This document shows positions 9,626 to 17,044 of a stretch of DNA of 52,752 nucleotides, piece by piece (within the stretch, counting starts at the first letter, position 1; each line of letters starts with the position of its first letter). The notes beneath the pieces are model-generated. The model did not search any database. It was given only the letters and a program-made list of their open reading frames with translations, and was not told the origin of the DNA. Both the position numbers and the translations under genes were made by a program. The stretch comes from JBALVO01 sp036961445 (GTDB lineage Bacteria; Pseudomonadota; Gammaproteobacteria; Pseudomonadales; Halieaceae), in assembly GCA_036961445.1 (NCBI GenBank), contig JBALVO010000012.1:1-52752 (forward strand). The letters are read 5' to 3'.

Positions 9626-10458
9626 TGGACACTATCAAACTCAAGGCCAAGGATTACAAGTCAGCCGTCAAACCTATCTGGTGTCCTGGTTGCGGACACT
9701 TCTCTGTGTTTAATGCCATTACCAAGGCCATGGCGGCTCTGGCGATAAGCAAGGACGACACGGTCATGGTGTCCGGGATTGGTTGTTCCTCGCGTCTGCC
9801 GGCCTATGTGGACAGTTATGGTTTTCACGGGGTTCACGGTCGTGGGCTGGCGATTGCCCAGGGGCTGAAGGTCGCCAGGCCGGACCTCACCGTAATCGCA
9901 ATGGGCGGTGATGGGGATGGCTTCTCTATCGGTGGCAATCACTTTATTCACGCCTGCAGGCGCAACGTGAACATGACGTATATCGCCATGGACAACGAGG
10001 TCTACGGCATGACTAAAGGACAGGCATCCCCCACCACCCCGATCGATTGGGATCATAGTAAATTGACCCCTCACGGACCGGGCGTGCGTCCTTTCAAGCC
10101 GGCGGCACTGGCCCTGGCAGCAGGCGCACCCTGGATCGCCCGGGGCTATTCAGGCAACCCTAACCAGATCGCGAAGCTGATCGCGGATGCTATTGAATTC
10201 CCGGGGTTCAGTTTTCTTCACATTATGTCCCAGTGCATCACGTTCTGCCCGGAGCAAACTGATTGGAAGGCGATTGTTCACGAGCGTGAAGAACCGGCCC
10301 TGGTCCATGCCGACGAGGCGGCCAAATTGTTCCTGCATGAGGACGGTTTCCAGACCGGTCTATTGTATAGCGAGCCGCGTGACACCTGGCCCCCTGCAGC
10401 CGCGAATACGGTTGTTACAGGTGCGCTTGATCAACTGGTTATGTCCTTCAGGGTATGA
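9622..10458 (+). CDS. korB: 2-oxoacid:ferredoxin oxidoreductase beta subunit
   Basis: TPP-binding subunit that completes the KorAB enzyme. WCPGCGHF (C21, C24), GIGCSSR (about C54) and TFCPEQ (about C206) supply the [4Fe-4S] cysteines, and GGDGDGFSIGGNH near residue 94 is the TPP/Mg2+ motif. I choose the ATG at 9622 because GGAGG (9607-9611) is 10 nt upstream and the codon overlaps the korA stop; the in-frame ATG at 9613 is too close to GGAGG. The protein is 278 aa. No ferredoxin or delta subunit lies nearby, so electrons must pass to a ferredoxin encoded elsewhere. Confidence 0.93.
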   Translation: MMDTIKLKAKDYKSAVKPIWCPGCGHFSVFNAITKAMAALAISKDDTVMVSGIGCSSRLPAYVDSYGFHGVHGRGLAIAQGLKVARPDLTVIAMGGDGDGFSIGGNHFIHACRRNVNMTYIAMDNEVYGMTKGQASPTTPIDWDHSKLTPHGPGVRPFKPAALALAAGAPWIARGYSGNPNQIAKLIADAIEFPGFSFLHIMSQCITFCPEQTDWKAIVHEREEPALVHADEAAKLFLHEDGFQTGLLYSEPRDTWPPAAANTVVTGALDQLVMSFRV

Positions 10459-10970
10459 GTATGTCCAATACAGAACTTGCACAATTTCTTGCCCACTCAG
10501 TGGAGCTGGAAGGAGAAGCCAGAGAGCGCTACGAGGAACTGGCTGATTCCATGACGGGCCATCACAACCTGCAGGTGGCCGAATTTTTCCAGCGTATGGC
10601 GGACGAGGCCGAGCATCATCTGGCAGAGGTGGCCGCTCTTGCTAAAGGCATGATCTTGCCGCAGCTCAAGGCCTGGGAGTTTGACTGGCCCGGGGCGGAG
10701 CCTCCGGAAACCACCAGTTATGAGGCGATGCACTATCGTATGAGCTTGCGGCAGGCGATGACCCTGGCACTGGATAACGAGCGCGCTGCAGAGGCTTATT
10801 ACCGGCAAGCTGCGGCTGACAGCATTGATGCCGACACGGCACGCATAGCCGGCCAGTTTGCCGATGAAGAGCTGTCACACGCAAAAGAGTTGCAGCGCAT
10901 GCTGTTGGATTTGCCGCAAAATGGCGAGAACCTGCGTGAAGAGGACGATGATCCACATATGCCCGAATAG
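10455..10970 (+). CDS. Ferritin-like (rubrerythrin-fold) diiron protein
   Basis: Four-helix ferritin-like protein of 171 aa. Carboxylate and His ligands recur as in rubrerythrins: VELEGEARERYEEL (about 16-29), MADEAEHHLAE (about 50), ALDNERAAEAYYRQA (about 110) and DEELSHAKEL near 135. There is no C-terminal rubredoxin Cys-x2-Cys pair. The start overlaps the korB stop (ATGA at 10455-10458), and a second ATG follows at 10461, so it is co-transcribed and coupled with korAB. I infer a role in removing peroxide or oxygen, or in handling iron, for the oxygen-sensitive [4Fe-4S] enzyme; the sequence does not prove this. Confidence 0.85.
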   Translation: MSMSNTELAQFLAHSVELEGEARERYEELADSMTGHHNLQVAEFFQRMADEAEHHLAEVAALAKGMILPQLKAWEFDWPGAEPPETTSYEAMHYRMSLRQAMTLALDNERAAEAYYRQAAADSIDADTARIAGQFADEELSHAKELQRMLLDLPQNGENLREEDDDPHMPE

Positions 10971-10990
10971 CAGCAAAACTGGTCAGAAGG

Positions 10991-11902
10991 CTACCCCGGC
11001 TGGCCATGCCACCGTTGATTCTGTTCTGCGTGGGCGACTATCAAATCAGTAAATCTCGGTAGTAGGGCGGCAGGTAAATCGTGTCCCATGCCATCGAATA
11101 TTTCGAGCTTTGCGCCGCTAATATGCCGTGCGGTATCTATGCCGCCTTCCACCGAAACCAGCGCGTCGTCGCGGCCGTGAATCACCAATGTAGGCGTTGT
11201 TATCTTCTTCAGCAGTTTCACCCGGCTACCATTGGCTAACACCGCTGCCATATGTCGGGCATAGCCCTGGGGGTAATTGCTGCGGTGATAGCTATTCAGA
11301 ATTTTCGCCTTTAAAACTTCATCACTGGGTTGGTAGCCCGGACTGCCGATCTTGCGCCAGAAAGCCATAGTGTTTTCCAGGCTCACTTTTTCTATGCCCA
11401 GGGACCGTTTGGCCATGCTCAGTACAACTTCCGGTTTGGCCAGGGGAATCCTCGGATTGCCGCTGCTGGACATAATGGACGTGAAAGACAGCAAGCGCTC
11501 ACCAAATTTTGCCGCCACTATCTGTCCTATCATGCCGCCCATTGAGGCGCCAACCAGGTGTGCCTGCCTGATATCCAGGGCATCGAGCAGCCCCACCATA
11601 TCCTTGGCCATATCTGTCAGGGTGTAGGGGACATCAATTGGCAGCCGCAGTTTCGAGCGCAACATCAGGCTTGCCGCCTGCGGGATATGGGCATTCTCCA
11701 TTTTTTCTGATAAGCCGATATCGCGATTATCGAAACGAATCACTCGAAAACCCCGGTCAGCCAGACCTTCACACAGCGCTATAGGCCAACCGATCATTTG
11801 CGTACCCAGGCCCATCATCAGGACGATTACAGGGTTTTCCTGAGCGCCAAACTCTTCATAGGCAAGGCGTATATTGTTGGCACGAATATATTTTTCTGGC
11901 AT
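10991..11902 (-). CDS. Alpha/beta-hydrolase fold protein
   Basis: Predicted serine hydrolase of 303 aa. The nucleophile elbow is GASMGG (about residue 105), an HGRDD aspartate region lies near 235, and GMGHD supplies the catalytic His near 270. An early MMGLG marks the oxyanion region. The ATG at 11902 is preferred, although a GTG 21 bp upstream (11923) is in frame and also near a purine-rich stretch. Related proteins are annotated as esterases or non-haem chloroperoxidases; the substrate is unknown. It converges on the ferritin-like gene with about 20 bp between them. Confidence 0.85.
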   Translation of the reverse strand: MPEKYIRANNIRLAYEEFGAQENPVIVLMMGLGTQMIGWPIALCEGLADRGFRVIRFDNRDIGLSEKMENAHIPQAASLMLRSKLRLPIDVPYTLTDMAKDMVGLLDALDIRQAHLVGASMGGMIGQIVAAKFGERLLSFTSIMSSSGNPRIPLAKPEVVLSMAKRSLGIEKVSLENTMAFWRKIGSPGYQPSDEVLKAKILNSYHRSNYPQGYARHMAAVLANGSRVKLLKKITTPTLVIHGRDDALVSVEGGIDTARHISGAKLEIFDGMGHDLPAALLPRFTDLIVAHAEQNQRWHGQPG

Positions 11903-11989
11903 GAGTTGGTTTCCACTGGCCACAAGTCGCCGGGCCAGTTAACTGCGTTAGGTAACCGGACAATATATCAACAATTATCCATTTAAGGT

Positions 11990-12005
11990 TGTCGCCATGG
12001 TGACA
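11990..12005. promoter_or_regulatory. Near-palindromic operator candidate
   Basis: TGTCGCCATGGTGACA is a 16-bp imperfect inverted repeat with one mismatched pair. It lies in the divergent region between the hydrolase and the 12068 reading frame that leads into the Crp/Fnr gene. Its TGTC-N8-GACA form resembles dimeric regulator sites, possibly for the Crp-family protein encoded next to it. This is inference only. Confidence 0.3.
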
Positions 12006-12067
12006 CCATTTGCATACTACCTGAAGTCCGTTTAGCTTAGGGCCTTGTCTGATGATGGAACGATTCT

Positions 12068-12247
12068 ATGCACTGGTTGTTGGCTGTGGTTGGCGTGATT
12101 TTTCTAGGGGCCGCATTTTGGGTGATGTTGCCTGCACCGATCGATCCGGTGGCCTGGACGCCCGACCCCGCCATTGGCAAGACCAATGAGGGCCTGTTCT
12201 TTGCCTACAGTGTGGCGCTGGGCCCCAGCGACGAGGTTGCACTATGA
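12068..12247 (+). pseudogene. Short membrane-anchored frame, possible remnant of an SMP-30/strictosidine-synthase-like protein
   Basis: Open frame of 59 codons. It begins with one hydrophobic helix (about 3-20), then PAPIDPVAW, a motif I associate with the N-terminus of membrane-anchored SMP-30/gluconolactonase and strictosidine-synthase-like proteins, then ends at GPSDEVAL where those proteins normally enter their beta-propeller (GPEDVA). Its TGA overlaps the ATG of the Crp/Fnr gene (12244-12247). It may be a truncated remnant, an assembly deletion, or a genuine small membrane protein coupled to the regulator. No strong ribosome site is visible. Confidence 0.4.
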
Positions 12248-12945
12248 CAACTGGCTACGATTGCCGGGAGATCATTGCGAGTTCGCCGTGGTTTAAGGGC
12301 GCTGCAGCAGAGTGCGTGGATAAACTTGCAGCTGCGGCCACTATTAAACGCTTCCCGGGGAACAGTTTTCTCTGGACGGAAGGACAGAAAACCACAGATA
12401 TTTACAGTGTGCTGTCCGGTCGCTTGCGAATCTTCAAGGCCAGCACCATGGGTCAGGAATTTGCGCTTGATGACTGGGAGCAGGGTGCCTGGCTGGGAGA
12501 GCAGACATTGGATAGAGATGCGCCCCAGATCCTGGGTGTCCGTGTGCTGGTGCCCTCTGACATTCTGATGATTCCCCGCCAGACTGTTCTTGACGTGGGG
12601 GAAGTCTGGCCCGAGATGTATCGGAACCTGTTTCATCAGGAGTGGGTCAATACCCGGGGTCTGTATGTGATTCTTGAGGGTATGTTGTTCTACCCCTTGC
12701 GGGCCCGGGTTGCGGGACGGGTGCTGGGCTTGCTGTCAGAACATGGACAGGTGGTGAGCGATGGTGTGTTGATAGACATCAAAATGAGTCAGAACGACTT
12801 CGCGCGGCTATCCATGGGCTCGCGCCAGCGGGTTAACCGTATTTTTCGTGACTGGGACAAACTGGGGTTTGTGGAGACCCGGGGAGACCACCTGCTGGTC
12901 AAGGACATCGCTGGCCTGGAAAACGAAGTGGTGCCTTTTGATTGA
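12244..12945 (+). CDS. Crp/Fnr-family transcriptional regulator
   Basis: DNA-binding regulator of 233 aa. The N-terminal 130 residues form a cyclic-nucleotide-binding-like domain (FLWTEGQKTTDIYSVLSGRL near 40-60), joined by a long dimerisation helix to a C-terminal winged helix-turn-helix (SQNDFARLSMGSRQRVNRI, about 180-200). There is no Fnr-type N-terminal Cys cluster, so it probably does not hold an iron-sulfur cluster. It sits directly before the acyl-CoA catabolic genes, and a perfect palindrome begins 5 bp after its stop, so it may control those genes. The effector is unknown. Confidence 0.88.
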   Translation: MTTGYDCREIIASSPWFKGAAAECVDKLAAAATIKRFPGNSFLWTEGQKTTDIYSVLSGRLRIFKASTMGQEFALDDWEQGAWLGEQTLDRDAPQILGVRVLVPSDILMIPRQTVLDVGEVWPEMYRNLFHQEWVNTRGLYVILEGMLFYPLRARVAGRVLGLLSEHGQVVSDGVLIDIKMSQNDFARLSMGSRQRVNRIFRDWDKLGFVETRGDHLLVKDIAGLENEVVPFD

Positions 12946-12950
12946 CTAGT

Positions 12951-13017
12951 CACCTGTGTGACAGGTGTTTGATTTAGCCTGTTGGTAGGCTACGACCTCA
13001 CATATACATATTGAGGT
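12951..13017. promoter_or_regulatory. Three consecutive perfect inverted repeats before the acyl-CoA dehydrogenase gene
   Basis: The 78-bp gap before 13024 is almost filled by three perfect palindromes: CACCTGT-GTG-ACAGGTG (12951-12967), TAGCCT-N6-AGGCTA (12975-12992) and ACCTCA-N11-TGAGGT (12995-13017). The right arm of the third contains the GAGG ribosome site (13013-13016), so the hairpin could mask translation. The first could be a regulator operator or a weak terminator for the Crp-type gene; no T run follows it. Confidence 0.45.
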
Positions 13018-13023
13018 TTAACC

Positions 13024-14508
13024 GTGGCAGCCCCCCTTCTGGACCAGCGTGACCTGGAGTTCATGCTCTATGAACTATTTGACGCCGAATCCCTTACCAC
13101 CCGTGAGCGCTATGTCGATCACAACCGCGAAACCTTCGATGCGGCCATCACTATATCTCGCACTGTAGCTGAAAAGTATTTTCTGCCTATCCGCCAGAAA
13201 GTGGATACTCACCAGCCTACTTTTGATGGCAAGAAAGTGCAGATGATCCCTGAGATCAAGGTGGCACTGGATGCAGTGATAGAGGCGGGACTGGCATCGC
13301 CGGGCGCTGACTATGAACTCGGCGGTATGCAGTTGCCGGCCCTGGTGGCGGCGGTATCTGGCGCTTACCTGAGTGCCGCTGCCAGCACCACCATGGGTTA
13401 TATCGGCCTGACCAATGCCAATGCCAATCTGATTGCAGCCCACGGCACCGCAGCGCAGAAGAAAAAATGGGTAGAGCCCATGCGCAGTGGTCGCTTCGCC
13501 GGCACCATGGCCATGAGTGAGCCGGGCGCGGGGTCGAGTCTGGCGGACTTGACCACCACTGCTGAACTGGCTGCCGATGGGACCTACCGTATCAGCGGCA
13601 ACAAAATATGGATTTCCGGCGGCGACCATGAGTTGAACGAGAANNNNNNNNNNNNNNNNNNNNNNNNNNNNNNNNNNNNNNNNNNNNNNNNNNNNNNNNN
13701 NNNNNNNNNNNNNNNNNNNNNNNNNNNNNNNNNNNNNNNNNNNCGGCGCATGTTGTTAGCACAAAAAGCCTATGCTGAGGGTGCCTATGCACTGTGCCTG
13801 CTGGGCACGAAGTTGGCAGATGATGAAAAAACGGCTCAAACCAAAGAAGAGCGTGACAGTGCGCATCAGTTGCTGGATTTCCTGACACCAATTATCAAAA
13901 GCTGGCCTTCAGAGTACGGCCCCAAGGCTAACTCTTTCGCTATCCAGGTGCTTGGTGGCTCAGGCTATGTCAACGAACACCCGGTGGAGATGATGTACCG
14001 TGACAACCGCCTTAACCCCATCCACGAGGGTACTACCGGAATCCAGTCGCTGGATCTGCTAGCGCGTAAAGTGCCACAGAATAACCTGGGCGGTTACCTG
14101 GCGTGTATCGCCGAGATGGAGTCAACCATTGCCAGCGCCAGCGAGCTGCCGCAGTTGGCAGACTTTGCGGGAGAACTGACAACGGCTATTGTGACCTTGA
14201 AGCGGGTGACCGAATTTTTGCTGGGCTCCATGCTCGACAGGAACATCGACCTGGTACTGGCCAATTCAGTGAAGTACCTGGACCTGTTCGGCAACGTGGT
14301 GCTGGCATGGCTGTGGTTGAAGCAGGGCATAGTGGCCACCCAGGGGTTGGCGCGGTCTCCACACACCGCGGATGAGAACTTCTATCGTGGCAAGCTGCAG
14401 GCCATGCAATATTTTTTCCGCTTTGAACTGCCAGAGATCGAGGCCTGGGCGCGCCTTCTGTTGGCGCTGGATGACACCACTTACCAGATGTCCCCGGACT
14501 GGTTCTAG
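13024..14508 (+). CDS. Acyl-CoA dehydrogenase (FadE-like, interrupted by an assembly gap)
   Basis: FAD enzyme that introduces the 2,3 double bond into an acyl-CoA. Visible parts are the N-terminal helical domain, the FAD/substrate region (MAMSEPGAGSSLADL near 160, KIWISGG near 200) and, after the gap, RRMLLAQKAYAEGA, YRDNRLNPIHEGTTGIQS with the likely catalytic Glu, and a C-terminal domain typical of the roughly 600-aa subfamily. The 100 N at 13644-13743 are only a placeholder: homologues have about 120-130 residues between GGDHELNE and RRMLL, so roughly 370-390 bp are missing. Start is GTG with GAGG seven bases upstream. Confidence 0.9.
   Translation: MAAPLLDQRDLEFMLYELFDAESLTTRERYVDHNRETFDAAITISRTVAEKYFLPIRQKVDTHQPTFDGKKVQMIPEIKVALDAVIEAGLASPGADYELGGMQLPALVAAVSGAYLSAAASTTMGYIGLTNANANLIAAHGTAAQKKKWVEPMRSGRFAGTMAMSEPGAGSSLADLTTTAELAADGTYRISGNKIWISGGDHELNEXXXXXXXXXXXXXXXXXXXXXXXXXXXXXXXXXXRRMLLAQKAYAEGAYALCLLGTKLADDEKTAQTKEERDSAHQLLDFLTPIIKSWPSEYGPKANSFAIQVLGGSGYVNEHPVEMMYRDNRLNPIHEGTTGIQSLDLLARKVPQNNLGGYLACIAEMESTIASASELPQLADFAGELTTAIVTLKRVTEFLLGSMLDRNIDLVLANSVKYLDLFGNVVLAWLWLKQGIVATQGLARSPHTADENFYRGKLQAMQYFFRFELPEIEAWARLLLALDDTTYQMSPDWF
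13644..13743. other. Assembly gap (100 N), genuine missing sequence
   Basis: Exactly 100 N inside the acyl-CoA dehydrogenase. The flanks share no duplication, unlike the other two gaps, so real sequence is absent here. By family length I estimate roughly 370-390 bp. Confidence 0.9.
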
Positions 14509-14550
14509 GTGCAGCGATATAGCCCGTTACAGTAATTTCAGGAGAGAGCC

Positions 14551-15360
14551 GTGTTCAAGTTTGACCCCAACAGTAGCTACATGATGCCCGCCCATTTTGG
14601 ACCGCGACCGTTTTCGCCCAAAACCAGCGGTTGGTACCGGGATGTGACCATGATGGTCGTGCCTTTTCTCACCGACAGGGACAAGCTGGCTGCCTACCTG
14701 CCGGCACCCTATACGGTCGCTGACAATGCGGTGGTGACCGTAACCTACGCCTGTAACAAGGGTGTGGACTGGTTAGCGGGCCACGGCTACAACCTGATTG
14801 CGGTCAGTGCGGCGGCTGTTTTTAACGGCGAACAGGAACAGCTGGAAGGCAATTTTACGCTGGTAATGTGGGAGAACCTGACCGACCCCATACTGACCGG
14901 ACGCGAACTGCAGGGCATCCCCAAGATTTACGCGGACATCCAGGATCACAGCGTTATTGCCGACGAGTGGCACACCAACGCCAGTCACTTCGGTCACAAG
15001 ATCATGGACATGTCTGTCAGCGACTTGCGCGAGCCGACCCCCGATGAAGTCGACGCCTATGGCAAGGCAAGTGAGGGCAAGGATACGCCTATGGCCTGGC
15101 GTTATTTCCCCGGCGTCAGTGGCTTTGGGCAAAGTGTTAGCGAGGCCACCGTATTTCCGTCAGCAACAACACTTAGTGAAACACGCATTGGGCAGGGCGC
15201 GGTGGACTGGAATCACCTGACCTGGGAGCAAAATCCCACGCAGTTTCATATCGTGAATGCGCTGGCCGACCTCCCGGTGCTGGGTTACTTGCCCGCTTTA
15301 GTGGCAAAGGGCAGTACTAACCTTATCTTGCCGGACAATCTTCCCCGGACTATTCGATAA
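14551..15360 (+). CDS. Acetoacetate decarboxylase family protein
   Basis: Cytoplasmic protein of 269 aa with the ADC fold. TGRELQGIPKIYADI (about 112-126) aligns with the family segment that holds the Schiff-base lysine; the first Lys is present but the usual adjacent second Lys is Ile, so activity may differ from classical acetoacetate decarboxylase. Start is GTG with GGAGAG (14541-14546) upstream. It sits between acyl-CoA dehydrogenase and 3-hydroxyacyl-CoA dehydrogenase in the same orientation with short gaps, pointing to a beta-keto acid or enol step in the same catabolic route. Confidence 0.85.
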   Translation: MFKFDPNSSYMMPAHFGPRPFSPKTSGWYRDVTMMVVPFLTDRDKLAAYLPAPYTVADNAVVTVTYACNKGVDWLAGHGYNLIAVSAAAVFNGEQEQLEGNFTLVMWENLTDPILTGRELQGIPKIYADIQDHSVIADEWHTNASHFGHKIMDMSVSDLREPTPDEVDAYGKASEGKDTPMAWRYFPGVSGFGQSVSEATVFPSATTLSETRIGQGAVDWNHLTWEQNPTQFHIVNALADLPVLGYLPALVAKGSTNLILPDNLPRTIR

Positions 15361-15400
15361 CTGCGTCACAGCAGTATCAAGGCCTCATCGGAGTCACACC

Positions 15401-16740
15401 ATGCGTATCGAAGAAATACAAACCGTCTGCTTTGTTGGGGCCGGAACTATGGGCTGTTACAACTCCATCGTAGCGGCCGTCTCGGGCTATGATGTGGTGT
15501 TGTACGATATCGATAAAGACACACTGGACCAGGCACCAGAGCGACATGAAGAATTTTCCGCCATGCTGGTTGCCCACAGCTACTGCACGCAAGACGCTAT
15601 CTCACAGGCCGTGCAGCGCATATCGTTTGCAGCGAACCTGGAGCAGGCCACGGCCAATGCGGATCTTGTTAGCGAATCGATAGTCGAGCGGCTGGATATC
15701 AAACGTGCAGTTCATCAGGAGCTGGACCAGGTCTGTCCCGGTAGCACCATTTTGACCACCAACTCTTCCATGTTGCTGGTATCGGACATAGAAGATGTCG
15801 TGGGCCGCGGCGATCGTTTTGCTGCGCTGCACTCACATCTGGGCTCGCCACTGGTGGATATCGTCGGCGGACCGCGCACCAGTGCCGCCACTATAGAAAT
15901 CCTGAACCGGTATGTGCTCAGTACCGGTGGTGTCCCTTTATTACTTAAAAAAGAGTATCCGGGATATATACTCAACGCGATGCTTGGCCCTTTGTTGGGT
16001 GCCGCAATGTTAATGGTCAGCGAAGGGGCTGCAACGATACAAGAGGTTGATCGTGCCTGGATGCGTCATTGTAACGCTCCCATGGGGCCCTTCGGGATGA
16101 TAGATCTGTTTGGACTCAACCTGATCTACGACACCTGGCAGTACCGCGAAGAAGACCCGGCTACGGCAGATCGGCGCTCGAAAATTCTGGCTCTGCTGCA
16201 GCCGTTTATAGACGCGGGAGAGCTGGGCATGAAGTCGGCCCGGGGTTTTTACCAGTATCCCGATCCCGGCTACCAGCACGCAGACTTCCTTGACGACGCT
16301 GCGAATGATACCGCCAGCTATAGCGCGCTGATCACCGCTGTCGTTGGCAACGCTGTGCTGGTCGCGGCTCACGATGTAGCCGAGCCAAATGATATTGATC
16401 GAGCCTGGATGACTGGGACCTATCTGGAGGCCGGACCCTTTGCGATCCTGGCGCAGCTGGGGACGACTGCATTCCTGGCGATACTGGCNNNNNNNNNNNN
16501 NNNNNNNNNNNNNNNNNNNNNNNNNNNNNNNNNNNNNNNNNNNNNNNNNNNNNNNNNNNNNNNNNNNNNNNNNNNNNNNNNNNNNNNNGACCCTTTGCGA
16601 TCCTGGCGCAGCTGGGGACGACTGCATTCCTGGCGATACTGGCTGCGCAGGTGGCCGCGGGCCGATTCAATCCTGACAGCGCGAAAACTGTTATAGACTA
16701 CTTGCAAGCCGGTGCTGGCAAGGAGAAATTGCATGCCTGA
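15401..16740 (+). CDS. 3-hydroxyacyl-CoA dehydrogenase (spans an artefactual gap)
   Basis: NAD-dependent oxidation of 3-hydroxyacyl-CoA to 3-ketoacyl-CoA. VGAGTMG (about 12-18) is the NAD-binding loop, NSSMLL and HSHLGSP (about 125-148) form the catalytic region, and the C-terminal helical dimerisation domain follows (GPFGMIDLFGL). The 100 N at 16489-16588 are flanked by identical 55-bp copies; collapsing one copy plus the Ns (155 nt) leaves 1185 nt, an exact 394-codon frame ending at TGA 16738-16740. The C-terminus then reads on as LAAQVAAGRFNPDSAKT. The stop overlaps the next gene's ATG by 8 bp. Confidence 0.9.
16434..16643. repeat. 55-bp duplication flanking a 100-N gap (contig-overlap artefact)
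   Basis: Positions 16434-16488 and 16589-16643 are identical over 55 bp, separated only by 100 N (16489-16588). This is what a k=55 de Bruijn assembler leaves when two overlapping contigs are scaffolded without merging. Collapsing them restores one uninterrupted reading frame. Confidence 0.93.
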
Positions 16741-17008
16741 CAACAGCCTCGATATCCAGCACCTGTTTTCACTACAGGGCAAGGTCGCACTGGTCACGGG
16801 TGGTTCCCGCGGTATCGGTTACATGATCAGTCAGGGATTGCTGCAGGCAGGTGCGCGGGTATACATCAGCGCACGCAAAGCCCAGGAAATGGCCGCGATA
16901 GCGGTTTACCTGTGCTCCCGTGCAGGAGCCTATACGCATGGCGCTATTATTCCGGTGGATAGCGGCACCTCAATCAATCATCAACACGCGGCGCCTGCAG
17001 GTGCGTAA
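16733..17008 (+). pseudogene. SDR oxidoreductase with in-frame internal deletion
   Basis: The first 47 codons are a normal SDR start: GKVALVTGGSRGIGYMISQG with the TGxxxGIG cofactor loop, then VYISARKA. The frame then jumps directly to the SDR C-terminus (EMAAIAVYLCSRAGAYTHGA, VDSG). The central 160-180 residues, including the NAG strand, the catalytic Ser and YxxxK, are absent, so the 91-aa product cannot be an active SDR. AAGGAG (16720-16725) precedes the ATG. The junction is in frame, and a scaffold gap lies about 90 bp away, so an assembly deletion is as likely as a biological one. Confidence 0.75.
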
Positions 17009-17044
17009 TACCCTTCTGTTTAAGCCTATGTGGAGCAACCTGAC

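Noticed and set aside
16434..16643. 55-bp repeat as a transposition footprint or genuine direct duplication
   Set aside because: The same 55-bp length occurs at both gap joins and each gap is exactly 100 N, which fits assembly overlaps and not target duplication.
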